DNA of 15,373 nucleotides, taken from the NCBI GenBank assembly GCA_021807065.1, contig JAKAPO010000020.1:1-15373 (forward strand), written 5' to 3'. Shown piece by piece: positions 7,370 through 13,550 of the stretch; within the stretch, counting starts at the first letter, position 1, and each line of letters opens with the position of its first letter. The translations under genes and the position numbers were made by a program. The DNA comes from a bacterium (lineage in GTDB: Bacteria > Vulcanimicrobiota > Vulcanimicrobiia > Vulcanimicrobiales > Vulcanimicrobiaceae). The notes beneath the pieces are model-generated. The model ran no database searches. It worked only from the letters and a program-made list of their open reading frames with translations, and was not told the DNA's origin.

Positions 7370-9022
7370 CTACGCTATCTTGGTTTCTACCGGCTGGACC
7401 GCCGACGACAGGAGCGTCTTGTATCCGAAACTGGGGAAGAGCACGGTGACCAAGTCCTTCTCGGCACGCTCGACCGTCCCGGTTCCGAACTTTGGATGCG
7501 ATACGACGTCGGCAATCTTGAAAACGCTCGCAGACCACAAGCCGCTTATGCCCGCAGAGGCCGTCCGCAGGCAGTTATCGCACGCCTCGCAGTTGACGCG
7601 CTCGAAGTCCTCGCCGAAGTAGTTGAGGATGAATCTGCGCCGGCAGACGTTGCTTTCGGCGTATTGCAGCATCATCGCCAGTTTGCTCTGATCGTACGAC
7701 TTCTTCGTCTCGTAATTTGCCAAGCTCAACACGAGATCGCGATTCTTGCGCACCGCTTCGGTAAGACCGTAGGCGGATTTGCCAACGTGCTCGATGTAGC
7801 CCGATTTCTTGAGCAAGGCGAGAATGACTTTGAGCTTGGTCAGCGGCAGCTGCAAGATCTTGCGCAGATCGCTCATCGCGACGCCGCCGCGCTGGTCTCC
7901 GAAAACTTCGATCGTCCCGAAGACGCGCTGCACCTCCTCGATATCTGGATACTTTCCGGTGAGGAAATAGTTCTGCACGCGGGTGTCGCTCATCCGATAG
8001 ATGAGGATGCACCGCGAAATCTCGCCATCGCGCCCGGATCGGCCCGCCTCCTGAGTGTACGCTTCTATCGAACCTGGCAGATCGTAGTGCACCACGAAGC
8101 GGATGTTTGGTTTGTCGATACCCAAACCGAATGCGTTGGTTGCGACGACGGCGCGTATCTTCTCGTCCATGAAGAGCTCGTGGACGGCGGTACGCTGCTC
8201 CTTATGCAGCTTCGAATGGTAGACGGCGGCGGGTACGGCCAGTTCCTCGACGAGGTAGCGCTGCACCTCGAGCGCGTTCTTGATCGTTGCGGTGTAGATG
8301 ATGCCGGTTCCGGCGAGCGCATCTTCACCGGAGAAGAGGCCGGCGAGGATCCTCAGCTTGTCGATCTCTTTGTCGGCCTTGCGCGCCTCGTAGACGAGGT
8401 TGGGCCGGTCGAACCCCTTGACGATGGGCTTGACGTGCTCGATGCCCAGTTGGTGGAGGATATCCTCGCGAACCGCGGGCGTCGCGGTCGCGGTCAGGGC
8501 GAGGACGGTCGGCCGGTCGAGCCGCTTGATGACGTGGCCGAGCGCGAGATACGCCGGACGAAAGTCATGTCCCCACTGGCTGATGCAGTGCGCTTCGTCG
8601 ACGACGAAGAGCGGCACTTTGATGGAGCGCAGGAGCGCCTGAAAACCCTCATCCTCGAGCTTCTCCGGAGTCGTGTAGACGATTCGAATAGAGCCGGTTC
8701 GGATACGCTCGCGAGCGGCGATCTCTTGGTCTTCGGAAAGGGTCGAGTTCAGCGCGACCACGTCGCGGATGCCGCGCTGGCGGAGCATGTCGACTTGGTC
8801 TTTCATCAAGGCGATGAGCGGGCTGACGACGACGGTCGTGCCTTCCAGCAGAAGCGCCGGCAACTGATAGGTGAGGCTCTTGCCGGCGCCCGTTGCCAGA
8901 ATTGCAAGCGTGTCCTTCCCGTCAAGGACGCGAAGGACGACCTCCTCCTGGCCCGGATAGAAGCGCTCGAAACCGAATTTCTCGGCTAGCGCCTTACGTA
9001 CACCCGAGTTCTCCACAACCAT
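7370..9022 (-). CDS. recQ: RecQ-family ATP-dependent DNA helicase with atypical C-terminus
   Basis: The 550-residue protein has a complete superfamily 2 helicase core. Visible motifs are motif 0 (YPGQEE, about 22-27), Walker A ATGAGKS with Lys48, DEAH box (Asp142-His145) followed by the RecQ aromatic loop CISQWGHDFRP, and motif VI QEAGRSGRDG (324-333). A winged-helix-like segment sits at about 378-422, before the zinc-binding segment (Cys460, Cys478, Cys481, Cys484). There is no HRDC domain; residues ~500-545 instead form a small basic/beta module (VVSHPKFGTGTVE, then VTVLFPSFGYKTLL) like the DUF3553/CarD-like tails of some UvrD-type helicases. RecQ unwinds 3'-5' in recombination and fork repair. 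AGGAT lies 3 bases before the ATG. Family is certain; the exact subfamily (canonical or RqlH-like) is not. Confidence 0.92.
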   Translation of the reverse strand: MVVENSGVRKALAEKFGFERFYPGQEEVVLRVLDGKDTLAILATGAGKSLTYQLPALLLEGTTVVVSPLIALMKDQVDMLRQRGIRDVVALNSTLSEDQEIAARERIRTGSIRIVYTTPEKLEDEGFQALLRSIKVPLFVVDEAHCISQWGHDFRPAYLALGHVIKRLDRPTVLALTATATPAVREDILHQLGIEHVKPIVKGFDRPNLVYEARKADKEIDKLRILAGLFSGEDALAGTGIIYTATIKNALEVQRYLVEELAVPAAVYHSKLHKEQRTAVHELFMDEKIRAVVATNAFGLGIDKPNIRFVVHYDLPGSIEAYTQEAGRSGRDGEISRCILIYRMSDTRVQNYFLTGKYPDIEEVQRVFGTIEVFGDQRGGVAMSDLRKILQLPLTKLKVILALLKKSGYIEHVGKSAYGLTEAVRKNRDLVLSLANYETKKSYDQSKLAMMLQYAESNVCRRRFILNYFGEDFERVNCEACDNCLRTASAGISGLWSASVFKIADVVSHPKFGTGTVERAEKDLVTVLFPSFGYKTLLSSAVQPVETKIA

Positions 9023-9096
9023 ACTATCCTAACGCGAAAGCCCCCGAACGCATAAGTGCGACAAAGGAACCTCCCGCTCACTCTACATGACGAGTT

Positions 9097-9171
9097 ATCG
9101 AACGGAACGGTTTCGATGTTAAGCCTGTACCCCGTGGCAGGCACCCCCAAACGTCGCTCCGTAGAGGAGCG
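9097..9171 (+). promoter_or_regulatory. Hairpin-rich leader upstream of dnaX
   Basis: Three potential hairpins lie in a row in the 164-base divergent gap between recQ and dnaX. They are ATCGAA (9097-9102)/TTCGAT (9112-9117), GCCTG (9123-9127)/CAGGC (9138-9142), and CGCTCC (9155-9160)/GGAGCG (9166-9171) with a 5-base loop. The last is followed, 8 bases later, by TTCTTTTTC directly before the dnaX ATG, so it could act as an attenuator. The SRP RNA gene often lies near dnaX, but its conserved core is not present. The middle element (TGTACCCC and GGCACCCC flanking GTGGCA) has the look of a REP-like palindrome, but only one copy is visible in the window. Confidence 0.35.
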
Positions 9172-9186
9172 GTCAGGTTCTTTTTC

Positions 9187-10782
9187 ATGTCTCTTTACCG
9201 TACGTGGCGGCCGAAAACGTTCGAGGAACTCGTCGGCCAGGATGCCGTCGTTCGTACCCTAACCAGCGCCATTGCGGCCGGGAAACTGGCCCATGCGTAC
9301 CTTTTTTCCGGGCCGCGTGGCTCGGGAAAGACCTCTGCAGCAAAAATTTTGGCGCGCTGCATTAATTGCGTCAAAGGTCCGGCGCCGGCTCCGGACAACG
9401 CCTGCGAGAACTGCCGGGCGATTATCGATGGGACGGCGCTCGACGTCTTGGAGATCGACGCCGCGAGCAATCGCGGCATCGACGAGATCCGGGCCCTGCG
9501 CGACGCGGTAAAGTTCGCTCCCGCCTCGATGCGGATGAAGATCTACATCATCGACGAGGCGCATATGCTTACCAAGGAGGGAGCGAACGCATTCCTTCGG
9601 ACGCTGGAGGAGCCGCCGCCGCACGCGGTATTCATCCTTGCCACGACCGAACCCGAGCGCCTTCCCGTGACGATCCTTTCGCGATGTCAGCGGTACGCCT
9701 TCCGGCGAATCGCGATCCCGGTGATGATCGAGCGCATGCGCGTGATCGCGAAAGCCGAGAAGATCCCGATCGCCGACGCCGCCTTGAGTGCGATTGCGTA
9801 CCGTGCCGACGGCGGGCTCCGCGATGCCCTCACGATGCTGGAACAAGTCGCCGCGTACGCCGGCGCAACCGCCGGAGCGATCGACGCGCATACCATAGAC
9901 CTGGCGTTCGGCACGGCCGCGCGCGAGCACGCCGCCGAACTGCTCGACGCGATCCTCGAGCGCGACCCTGCCGGTGCGATGCGCGTCATTGAAGAGGCTG
10001 CCGACGCCGGAGTCGACCTCTCGGTACTCACGCGCTCCTTGATTGCAGAGGTTCGCAACGTGCTCGTAGCTCGCATCGATCCGCAGTTGCTCGCCCGAGA
10101 TCTTGCGCCCGAGGATGCGCAGCGCGCATCAGAACGCGCGCCGCGCGTCTCACAGGCAACGCTCGTGCGTGCGTTACGGCTCCTTTCCGACGCGCTCAAC
10201 CTCGCTCGTGGCGGCGGCAATGCACGGTTGGAGCTCGAGACCGCGCTGCTGCGTTTCGTCCTGGTACAAGAAGATAATACGCTCGAAGCGCTCACGGCCC
10301 GCGTCGCCACGCTCGAGGAGCAGCGAGCCGCTTCCGCGGGGAAGGGCGAGGCCGCTCGTGTCACCGTGAGCGAAGCGCGAAGCGCGAAGCCGGAGGGCAA
10401 CCCCGCGGCCCCGGCTCACGGCGGGGACGCGGCAACGCAGAAATCCTCAACCGCGTCGCTTCAAAAAGTACGGGCGGCGTGGCAGAGCATTCGCGCGAAG
10501 GTCGAGGGAGAACGCCAATCCTTGCGGGCGCCGCTCTCGCGCGCCGTCGTCGAGTCGGTCGAAAACAATGCCGTGACGCTCGGTTTGCCCGAGCCCTGGC
10601 TGGCCGACACGCTGCGCGATTACGCCGCGCTCATCGAACGGGCCATCGAAGACGTGTTGGGCGTCGTGATGCGCGTGAAACTTCGGGTCGACGGGTCGGT
10701 TCGCGCCAAGACGGCGCCGGCAGAACCCGAAGACCCGGACGAGCTGTTCAACTATGCGAGCGAGCTGATGAGAGACAGATAA
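9187..10782 (+). CDS. dnaX: DNA polymerase III subunit gamma/tau
   Basis: The 531-residue protein is the clamp-loader ATPase that opens the beta sliding clamp at the replication fork. It begins with the family N-terminus SLYRTWRPKTFEELVGQ. It then shows Walker A GPRGSGKT (42-49), the four zinc-binding Cys (58, 61, 73, 76), Walker B/DEAH at Asp123-His126, and the sensor/arginine-finger SRC motif at 165-167. Domain III (about 200-350) is followed by an Ala/Glu-rich linker and a C-terminal domain ending in LFNYASELM. The length suits a tau-like full form; no convincing A-rich slippery heptamer for a gamma frameshift is seen. The Shine-Dalgarno is weak (AGG about 9 bases upstream), so the structured leader could matter for expression. 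Confidence 0.96.
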   Translation: MSLYRTWRPKTFEELVGQDAVVRTLTSAIAAGKLAHAYLFSGPRGSGKTSAAKILARCINCVKGPAPAPDNACENCRAIIDGTALDVLEIDAASNRGIDEIRALRDAVKFAPASMRMKIYIIDEAHMLTKEGANAFLRTLEEPPPHAVFILATTEPERLPVTILSRCQRYAFRRIAIPVMIERMRVIAKAEKIPIADAALSAIAYRADGGLRDALTMLEQVAAYAGATAGAIDAHTIDLAFGTAAREHAAELLDAILERDPAGAMRVIEEAADAGVDLSVLTRSLIAEVRNVLVARIDPQLLARDLAPEDAQRASERAPRVSQATLVRALRLLSDALNLARGGGNARLELETALLRFVLVQEDNTLEALTARVATLEEQRAASAGKGEAARVTVSEARSAKPEGNPAAPAHGGDAATQKSSTASLQKVRAAWQSIRAKVEGERQSLRAPLSRAVVESVENNAVTLGLPEPWLADTLRDYAALIERAIEDVLGVVMRVKLRVDGSVRAKTAPAEPEDPDELFNYASELMRDR

Positions 10783-11087
10783 TGAATCCGGCGAACATGA
10801 TGGCGCAAGTCAAGCGCATGCAGGCGCAGATGCTCAAAGCGCAGGGGGAACTCGCGCAGACCGTCGTTACCGGAGGCGCTGCCGGCGGTGCGCTAACAGT
10901 CGAGATGACCTGCGACAGCCGCGTGAAAGCGGTGAAGATCGCTCGGGATGCCATCGACGCAAATGACGTGGAGACGCTCGAAGATCTCATCGTGGTTGCA
11001 GTCAACGACGCGTTGCAACGCGTTGCCGAAGAATCGGAGCGGCGCCTGGGATCGATTACCGGCGGCCTCCGCCTCCCGGGAATGTAA
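10782..11087 (+). CDS. ybaB: YbaB/EbfC family nucleoid-associated protein
   Basis: The 101-residue protein has the normal YbaB length and organisation. It shows an N-terminal helical arm (MMAQVKRMQAQMLKAQGEL), a central beta-sheet with TVTGGAAGGALTVEMTC-like character, and a C-terminal helix with LIVVAVNDAL and a Gly/Pro-rich tail ending in LPGM. YbaB homodimers bind DNA in the nucleoid, and the gene sits between dnaX and recR in very many bacteria, as here. Its ATG shares one base with the dnaX stop (TAATG), which indicates translational coupling. Confidence 0.95.
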   Translation: MNPANMMAQVKRMQAQMLKAQGELAQTVVTGGAAGGALTVEMTCDSRVKAVKIARDAIDANDVETLEDLIVVAVNDALQRVAEESERRLGSITGGLRLPGM

Positions 11088-11093
11088 GGAGCA

Positions 11094-11693
11094 ATGCGTA
11101 GCTCGTTGGCTGGTCCTATCGCTGACCTCATCGAGGCGTTCGGCAAGTTTCCGACGATCGGGCCGAAGACCGCCGCGAGGTTGGCGTTCTTTCTGCTCTC
11201 GCGACCGCGGCATGAGGCGCAGAGTCTCGCCGACGCGATCATGGCGGTGAAAGACCGCGTTCGCTACTGTTCGTGCTGCTTCGGGCTCACCGAGGGAGAC
11301 CCGTGCGAACTCTGCAGCGACGAACGCCGTGAAAACGCCATCTGCGTCGTTGCCGATGCCAAAGACGTCTATGCGATCGAACGCACCGGATCGTACAAGG
11401 GGCGTTACCACGTGCTCGGTGGTCTTATATCGCCGATCGACGGCATCGGCCCCTCTCAGCTCCACGTACGCGAGCTCGTGGAGCGCGTCGGTCGCGAAAG
11501 TCCGAAAGAAGTCATCCTCGCGACGAATCCAAACGCCGAGGGTGAGGCGACGGCGCTCTACCTCTCGAGCGCCATAACGCCCTTGAGCGTAAAGGTAACG
11601 CGACTCGCCTACGGCTTGCCGATCGGCGGCGACCTGGACTATGCCGACGAAATCACGCTCTCGAAATCGTTGGAGGGAAGAACGGCGTTATAA
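11094..11693 (+). CDS. recR: Recombination mediator protein RecR
   Basis: The 199-residue protein has standard RecR length. It contains a helix-hairpin-helix DNA-binding segment (FGKFPTIGPKTAARLAFFLL, about 16-35), a four-Cys zinc finger (Cys59, Cys62, Cys71, Cys74), and a Toprim domain starting at ICVVADAKDVYAIERTG. The typical C-terminus GDLDYADEITLSKSLEGR follows. RecR acts with RecF/RecO to load RecA at single-strand gaps. It starts 6 bases after ybaB with a good AAGGAG Shine-Dalgarno about 2 bases from the ATG. Its last 41 bases overlap the 3' end of the convergent pilin-like locus; the C-terminus is conserved, so the overlap is not an over-extended recR call. Confidence 0.97.
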   Translation: MRSSLAGPIADLIEAFGKFPTIGPKTAARLAFFLLSRPRHEAQSLADAIMAVKDRVRYCSCCFGLTEGDPCELCSDERRENAICVVADAKDVYAIERTGSYKGRYHVLGGLISPIDGIGPSQLHVRELVERVGRESPKEVILATNPNAEGEATALYLSSAITPLSVKVTRLAYGLPIGGDLDYADEITLSKSLEGRTAL

Positions 11694-11977
11694 GAGCTTC
11701 TTTTGACTCTGCCGGCGTGTACTTTACGATGACGGTGAATTGCGTAGGGGCAACGCCGGTCGAAAGCAGCACGCTTGCCGACGTTCCGGCGGCGTCGAGG
11801 GTGATCTGCACGAAGCCATTGCCGCCGACGCTGGCGTCGGGGAGAAGATACGAGACCGGCGTCACAGACGTTCCTGCAAAGAGCGGATCGTAGATCGGAC
11901 TCGCCGGGTCGCCGATCTCGCTTGCCGCCCACGCGCGTGCGAAGAACGAGGTGACGCCCGTGATGCTTGCTTGCGGC

Positions 11978-12409
11978 TCAGGCGAGGCGTCCGCCGCGAC
12001 GGTGTAACGCGTGACGGTGTGCGCGCGCATCGAACAGATAGATAGATAGATAGATCCAGCGGTATAGGCTGCGCGTCGAATCTTCGGTCGAGAAGTCGAC
12101 TTCGTGCCCATCGGCATTGGAGGCTCCGTTGACGTCGGTGACGGGGACGGCGATGCTCCACGCACCGGTCGCCTCGCTGCGCATTCGTTCGAGGAGCTGC
12201 TGCGTCTGCGCGCGTGCGAGCATGCGAGCGTGTCGCGTCGACACCGTGACGACCATCTCGTGAAGCAGGGTCACGAGCAGGCCGAGTACGATCAAGCCAA
12301 CCACGGTTCCAATGGCGAGATCGAGCAGCGCGAAACCGCGCTGCTCGACCCTTGGGCCTCCCACGCTAGGGTAACTGCCCAGACTTGCTGCAGATTGAAC
12401 TCGGGTCAC
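11978..12409 (-). CDS. N-terminal product of the pilin-like locus as read in this sequence (repeat count 5)
   Basis: As the sequence stands, translation from GTG 12409 gives 143 residues. The prepilin leader, membrane helix (about 26-48) and first part of the pilin head are intact to about residue 118. The repeat then encodes IYLSIYL. After that come ~17 residues rich in Arg and His (DARAHRHALHRRGGRLA), unlike any pilin head, before the stop. This would be a truncated, probably non-functional pilin in the OFF state. The gene is divergent from the membrane-protein gene at 12446. Confidence 0.6.
   Translation of the reverse strand: MTRVQSAASLGSYPSVGGPRVEQRGFALLDLAIGTVVGLIVLGLLVTLLHEMVVTVSTRHARMLARAQTQQLLERMRSEATGAWSIAVPVTDVNGASNADGHEVDFSTEDSTRSLYRWIYLSIYLFDARAHRHALHRRGGRLA
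12036..12055. repeat. Tetranucleotide microsatellite, AGAT x5 (ATCT x5 on the coding strand)
   Basis: Five perfect tandem AGAT units, directly preceded by GAAC and followed by CCAG. The unit length is not a multiple of 3, so each gain or loss shifts the reading frame. It sits at the point where the pilin-like coding potential moves from one frame to another. Counts of 1, 4 or 7 would put the two halves in one frame; the present count of 5 does not. It is an A/T-rich island in otherwise GC-rich sequence, as seen in known contingency loci. Confidence 0.95.
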
Positions 12410-12410
12410 A

Positions 12411-12425
12411 CTTTGTGGTACAAAG
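12411..12425. promoter_or_regulatory. Inverted repeat, candidate operator between divergent genes
   Basis: CTTTGT (12411-12416), GGT, ACAAAG (12420-12425): a perfect 6-base dyad with a 3-base spacer. It lies between the start of the pilin-like gene (minus, 12409) and the membrane-protein gene (plus, 12446). The membrane protein's operon encodes a winged-helix regulator, so autoregulation through this site is plausible. No other copy was noticed in the window. Confidence 0.35.
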
Positions 12426-12445
12426 GTCGGGAGGAGATTGGAAAG

Positions 12446-13063
12446 TTGACCGAACTCGAGCGCGCCCTCTCCGACCTCGCCGAGGTTCGCGAGCGCTTGG
12501 CTATGGCCCAGCGCTTCAAGGGCTACTCAGGGGTCGCGGCGATTCTCTCCGGCTGTTTCGCGATAGCTGCGGGCGTGGTGCAAAAAACGATAGTACCGGC
12601 GCCGCAAGGCGTGCACGAGCAACACCTCTACTTTGCGATCTGGTTTCTCTGCGCCGCACTTGCGGCGATGGTGAACTACGGAGCAATTCTAAACTGGTTC
12701 TGGAGTGACGCGAGCGCTCGCGACCGGTGGCAGACGCGCACGGTCGGGCTTGCGATTCTCCCGGCGTTACTGCTTGGCGCTGGTTTCTCGTTCGCATTGC
12801 TCGCGCGCGGCGAGATCGGCGTGCTGCCCGGCGTCTGGTACGGCTGCTACGGTGTGGGGCTCTTCGCGTCACGCACGATGCTGCCGCGGGGCGTCCTCTC
12901 GATTGCCGCGGCATTCCTCGCGATCGGTATCGCGCTGTTTTTTGCGCCCGCCTCAGTGGCGCTCGCATGGTGGGTCCTTCCCGTCGGCTTCGGCATCGGT
13001 CAGATTGCGATCGGCGCACTCATCCGCCGCGATGCGACGCTCGAAACGCTGGTGAAGCAGTGA
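12446..13063 (+). CDS. Polytopic membrane protein, partner of the winged-helix regulator
   Basis: The 205-residue protein begins with a short amphipathic helix (TELERALSDLAEVRERLAMA) and then has about six hydrophobic segments. They lie at roughly 27-45, 60-80, 97-118, 125-140, 147-163 and 170-190. No family with a known function is recognised. The frame is open back to 12104, but that part is antisense to the pilin-like gene and has poor composition. The TTG at 12446 is preferred because GGGAGGAG lies 9 bases upstream; an ATG at 12503 is an alternative. Its stop overlaps the regulator's start by 4 bases, so the two are translated together, and the regulator may control this gene's expression. 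Confidence 0.75.
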   Translation: MTELERALSDLAEVRERLAMAQRFKGYSGVAAILSGCFAIAAGVVQKTIVPAPQGVHEQHLYFAIWFLCAALAAMVNYGAILNWFWSDASARDRWQTRTVGLAILPALLLGAGFSFALLARGEIGVLPGVWYGCYGVGLFASRTMLPRGVLSIAAAFLAIGIALFFAPASVALAWWVLPVGFGIGQIAIGALIRRDATLETLVKQ

Positions 13064-13416
13064 CGGCGGCAAAACTCGATCGTGTGTTCCACGAACGGGG
13101 ACGGCTGGCAATCTGCTCGACCCTGATCGCGCGGTCCGAGGGTCTCTCGTTCACGCGATTGCAGGAGGCCTGCGATCTCACCGATGGCAATCTGAACCGG
13201 CATCTCTACGCCCTCTCGGAAGAAGGCATCGTCAAGATGGAGCGGCGCACCGGAAACGGTCGTCCGCAGACCATCCTGCGTATTACCGACGCGGGCCGCC
13301 GGCGCTTTCTCGCCTACATCGACGCACTCGAAGAGATCGTGCGAGACGTTCACCGCTCCGCGAAGCGGACCGAGTCGCCGGTGCGCGCGGTTCCGGCGCG
13401 CACCGTCTCGCAGTAA
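13060..13416 (+). CDS. Winged-helix transcriptional regulator (HTH_34/MarR-like)
   Basis: The 118-residue protein has a compact winged helix. A first helix (RLAICSTLI) is followed by the turn (LSFTRLQEACDLTDGNLNRHLYALSEEGIV), where the recognition helix is GNLNRHLYAL. The wing is KMERRTGNGRPQTILRITDAGRRRF, and a dimerisation helix (FLAYIDALEEIVRDVH) follows. This matches the winged-helix family often placed beside a small membrane protein gene. The GTG start is used as GTGA overlapping the upstream stop; there is no separate Shine-Dalgarno, so it depends on the upstream gene. No Cys or ligand pocket hints at a signal. A 10-bp perfect hairpin overlaps the last codons. Confidence 0.85.
   Translation: MTAAKLDRVFHERGRLAICSTLIARSEGLSFTRLQEACDLTDGNLNRHLYALSEEGIVKMERRTGNGRPQTILRITDAGRRRFLAYIDALEEIVRDVHRSAKRTESPVRAVPARTVSQ
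13379..13405 (+). terminator. Strong 10-bp hairpin at the 3' end of the regulator gene
   Basis: CGGTGCGCGC (13379-13388), loop GGTTCCG (13389-13395), GCGCGCACCG (13396-13405): ten perfect base pairs, all but one G-C. It lies within the final codons of the regulator, 11 bases before its last base. No T-tract follows, so classical Rho-independent termination is unlikely; pausing, RNA stabilisation or Rho-assisted termination is possible. Chance in Arg/Ala/Pro codons of a GC-rich genome is also possible. Confidence 0.45.
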
Positions 13417-13448
13417 GAGGCGAGGAGGGTTTCCGGAACCTCTCGAAG

Positions 13449-13466
13449 GGCGCCTCGATGGGTGCC
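13449..13466 (+). promoter_or_regulatory. Small hairpin overlapping the mini-ORF start
   Basis: GGCGCC (13449-13454), loop TCGATG, GGTGCC (13461-13466), with one G-T pair. The loop contains the ATG of the mini-ORF (13458) and the stem touches the Shine-Dalgarno GAAGGG (13445-13450). It could modulate mini-ORF translation. A second imperfect dyad, GAGGGTT/AACCTC, lies at 13425-13442. Confidence 0.25.
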
Positions 13467-13550
13467 CCGGCGGGATTAATGCTCCGTCCGCTCGGTGTTG
13501 GCGAAATTATTGACCGCGCCGTAACGCCGTACGTTCCGGCTGCTGGATGA
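13458..13550 (+). CDS. Mini-ORF: truncated copy of the N-terminus of the next gene, or leader peptide
   Basis: The 30-residue peptide contains LRPLGVGEIIDRAVTPY, which aligns with LRPLGLGEIVDRALTLY of the next protein (13 of 17 identical, the rest mostly conservative). At the DNA level the 51-base stretches starting at 13482 and 13562 match at about 37 of 51 positions, with differences mainly in third codon positions. The ATG at 13458 has GAAGGG 7 bases upstream; an in-frame ATG at 13479 has a weaker site. The TGA overlaps the next gene's ATG (ATGA), and that gene has no Shine-Dalgarno of its own, so ribosomes finishing here probably start it. It is either the remnant of a duplicated gene or a coupling leader. 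Confidence 0.6.
   Translation: MGAPAGLMLRPLGVGEIIDRAVTPYVPAAG

Larger units (their letters stand above)
11653..12409 (-). pseudogene. Type IV pilin-like (PulJ/PilW-like) gene, out of frame at a tetranucleotide repeat; possible phase-variable locus
   Basis: Two minus-strand frames together look like one pilin-like protein. The upstream frame (12409 to a stop at 11978) carries a prepilin signature: leader ending in Arg-Gly, then FALLDLAIGTVVGLIVLGLL, a helix with LARAQTQQLLERM, and a globular start. It runs into the AGAT repeat and ends in basic junk. The next frame, open from 12165 to a stop at 11653, carries a plausible globular C-terminal half (HTVTRYTVAADASPE onward, beta-rich). Deleting one 4-base unit joins the frames into 250 residues. 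The start may be GTG at 12409, or GTG at 12364, which would give a leader of normal length. The mature residue 5 is Asp rather than the usual Glu. It could be a true pseudogene or carry an assembly error. Confidence 0.7.

Noticed and set aside
9060..9186. SRP (4.5S) RNA upstream of dnaX
   Set aside because: A GTCAGG at 9172 was suggestive, but the conserved GGAAG tetraloop region and AGCAGCC core are missing.
10464..10475. Programmed frameshift site in dnaX (CAAAAAG)
   Set aside because: The A-run is short and not in the X-XXY-YYZ register of the dnaX frame; no conserved downstream stem was seen.
12104..12445. Upstream extension of the membrane-protein frame (114 more codons)
   Set aside because: This part lies antisense to the pilin-like coding region, has low-quality composition, and a good Shine-Dalgarno precedes the TTG at 12446.
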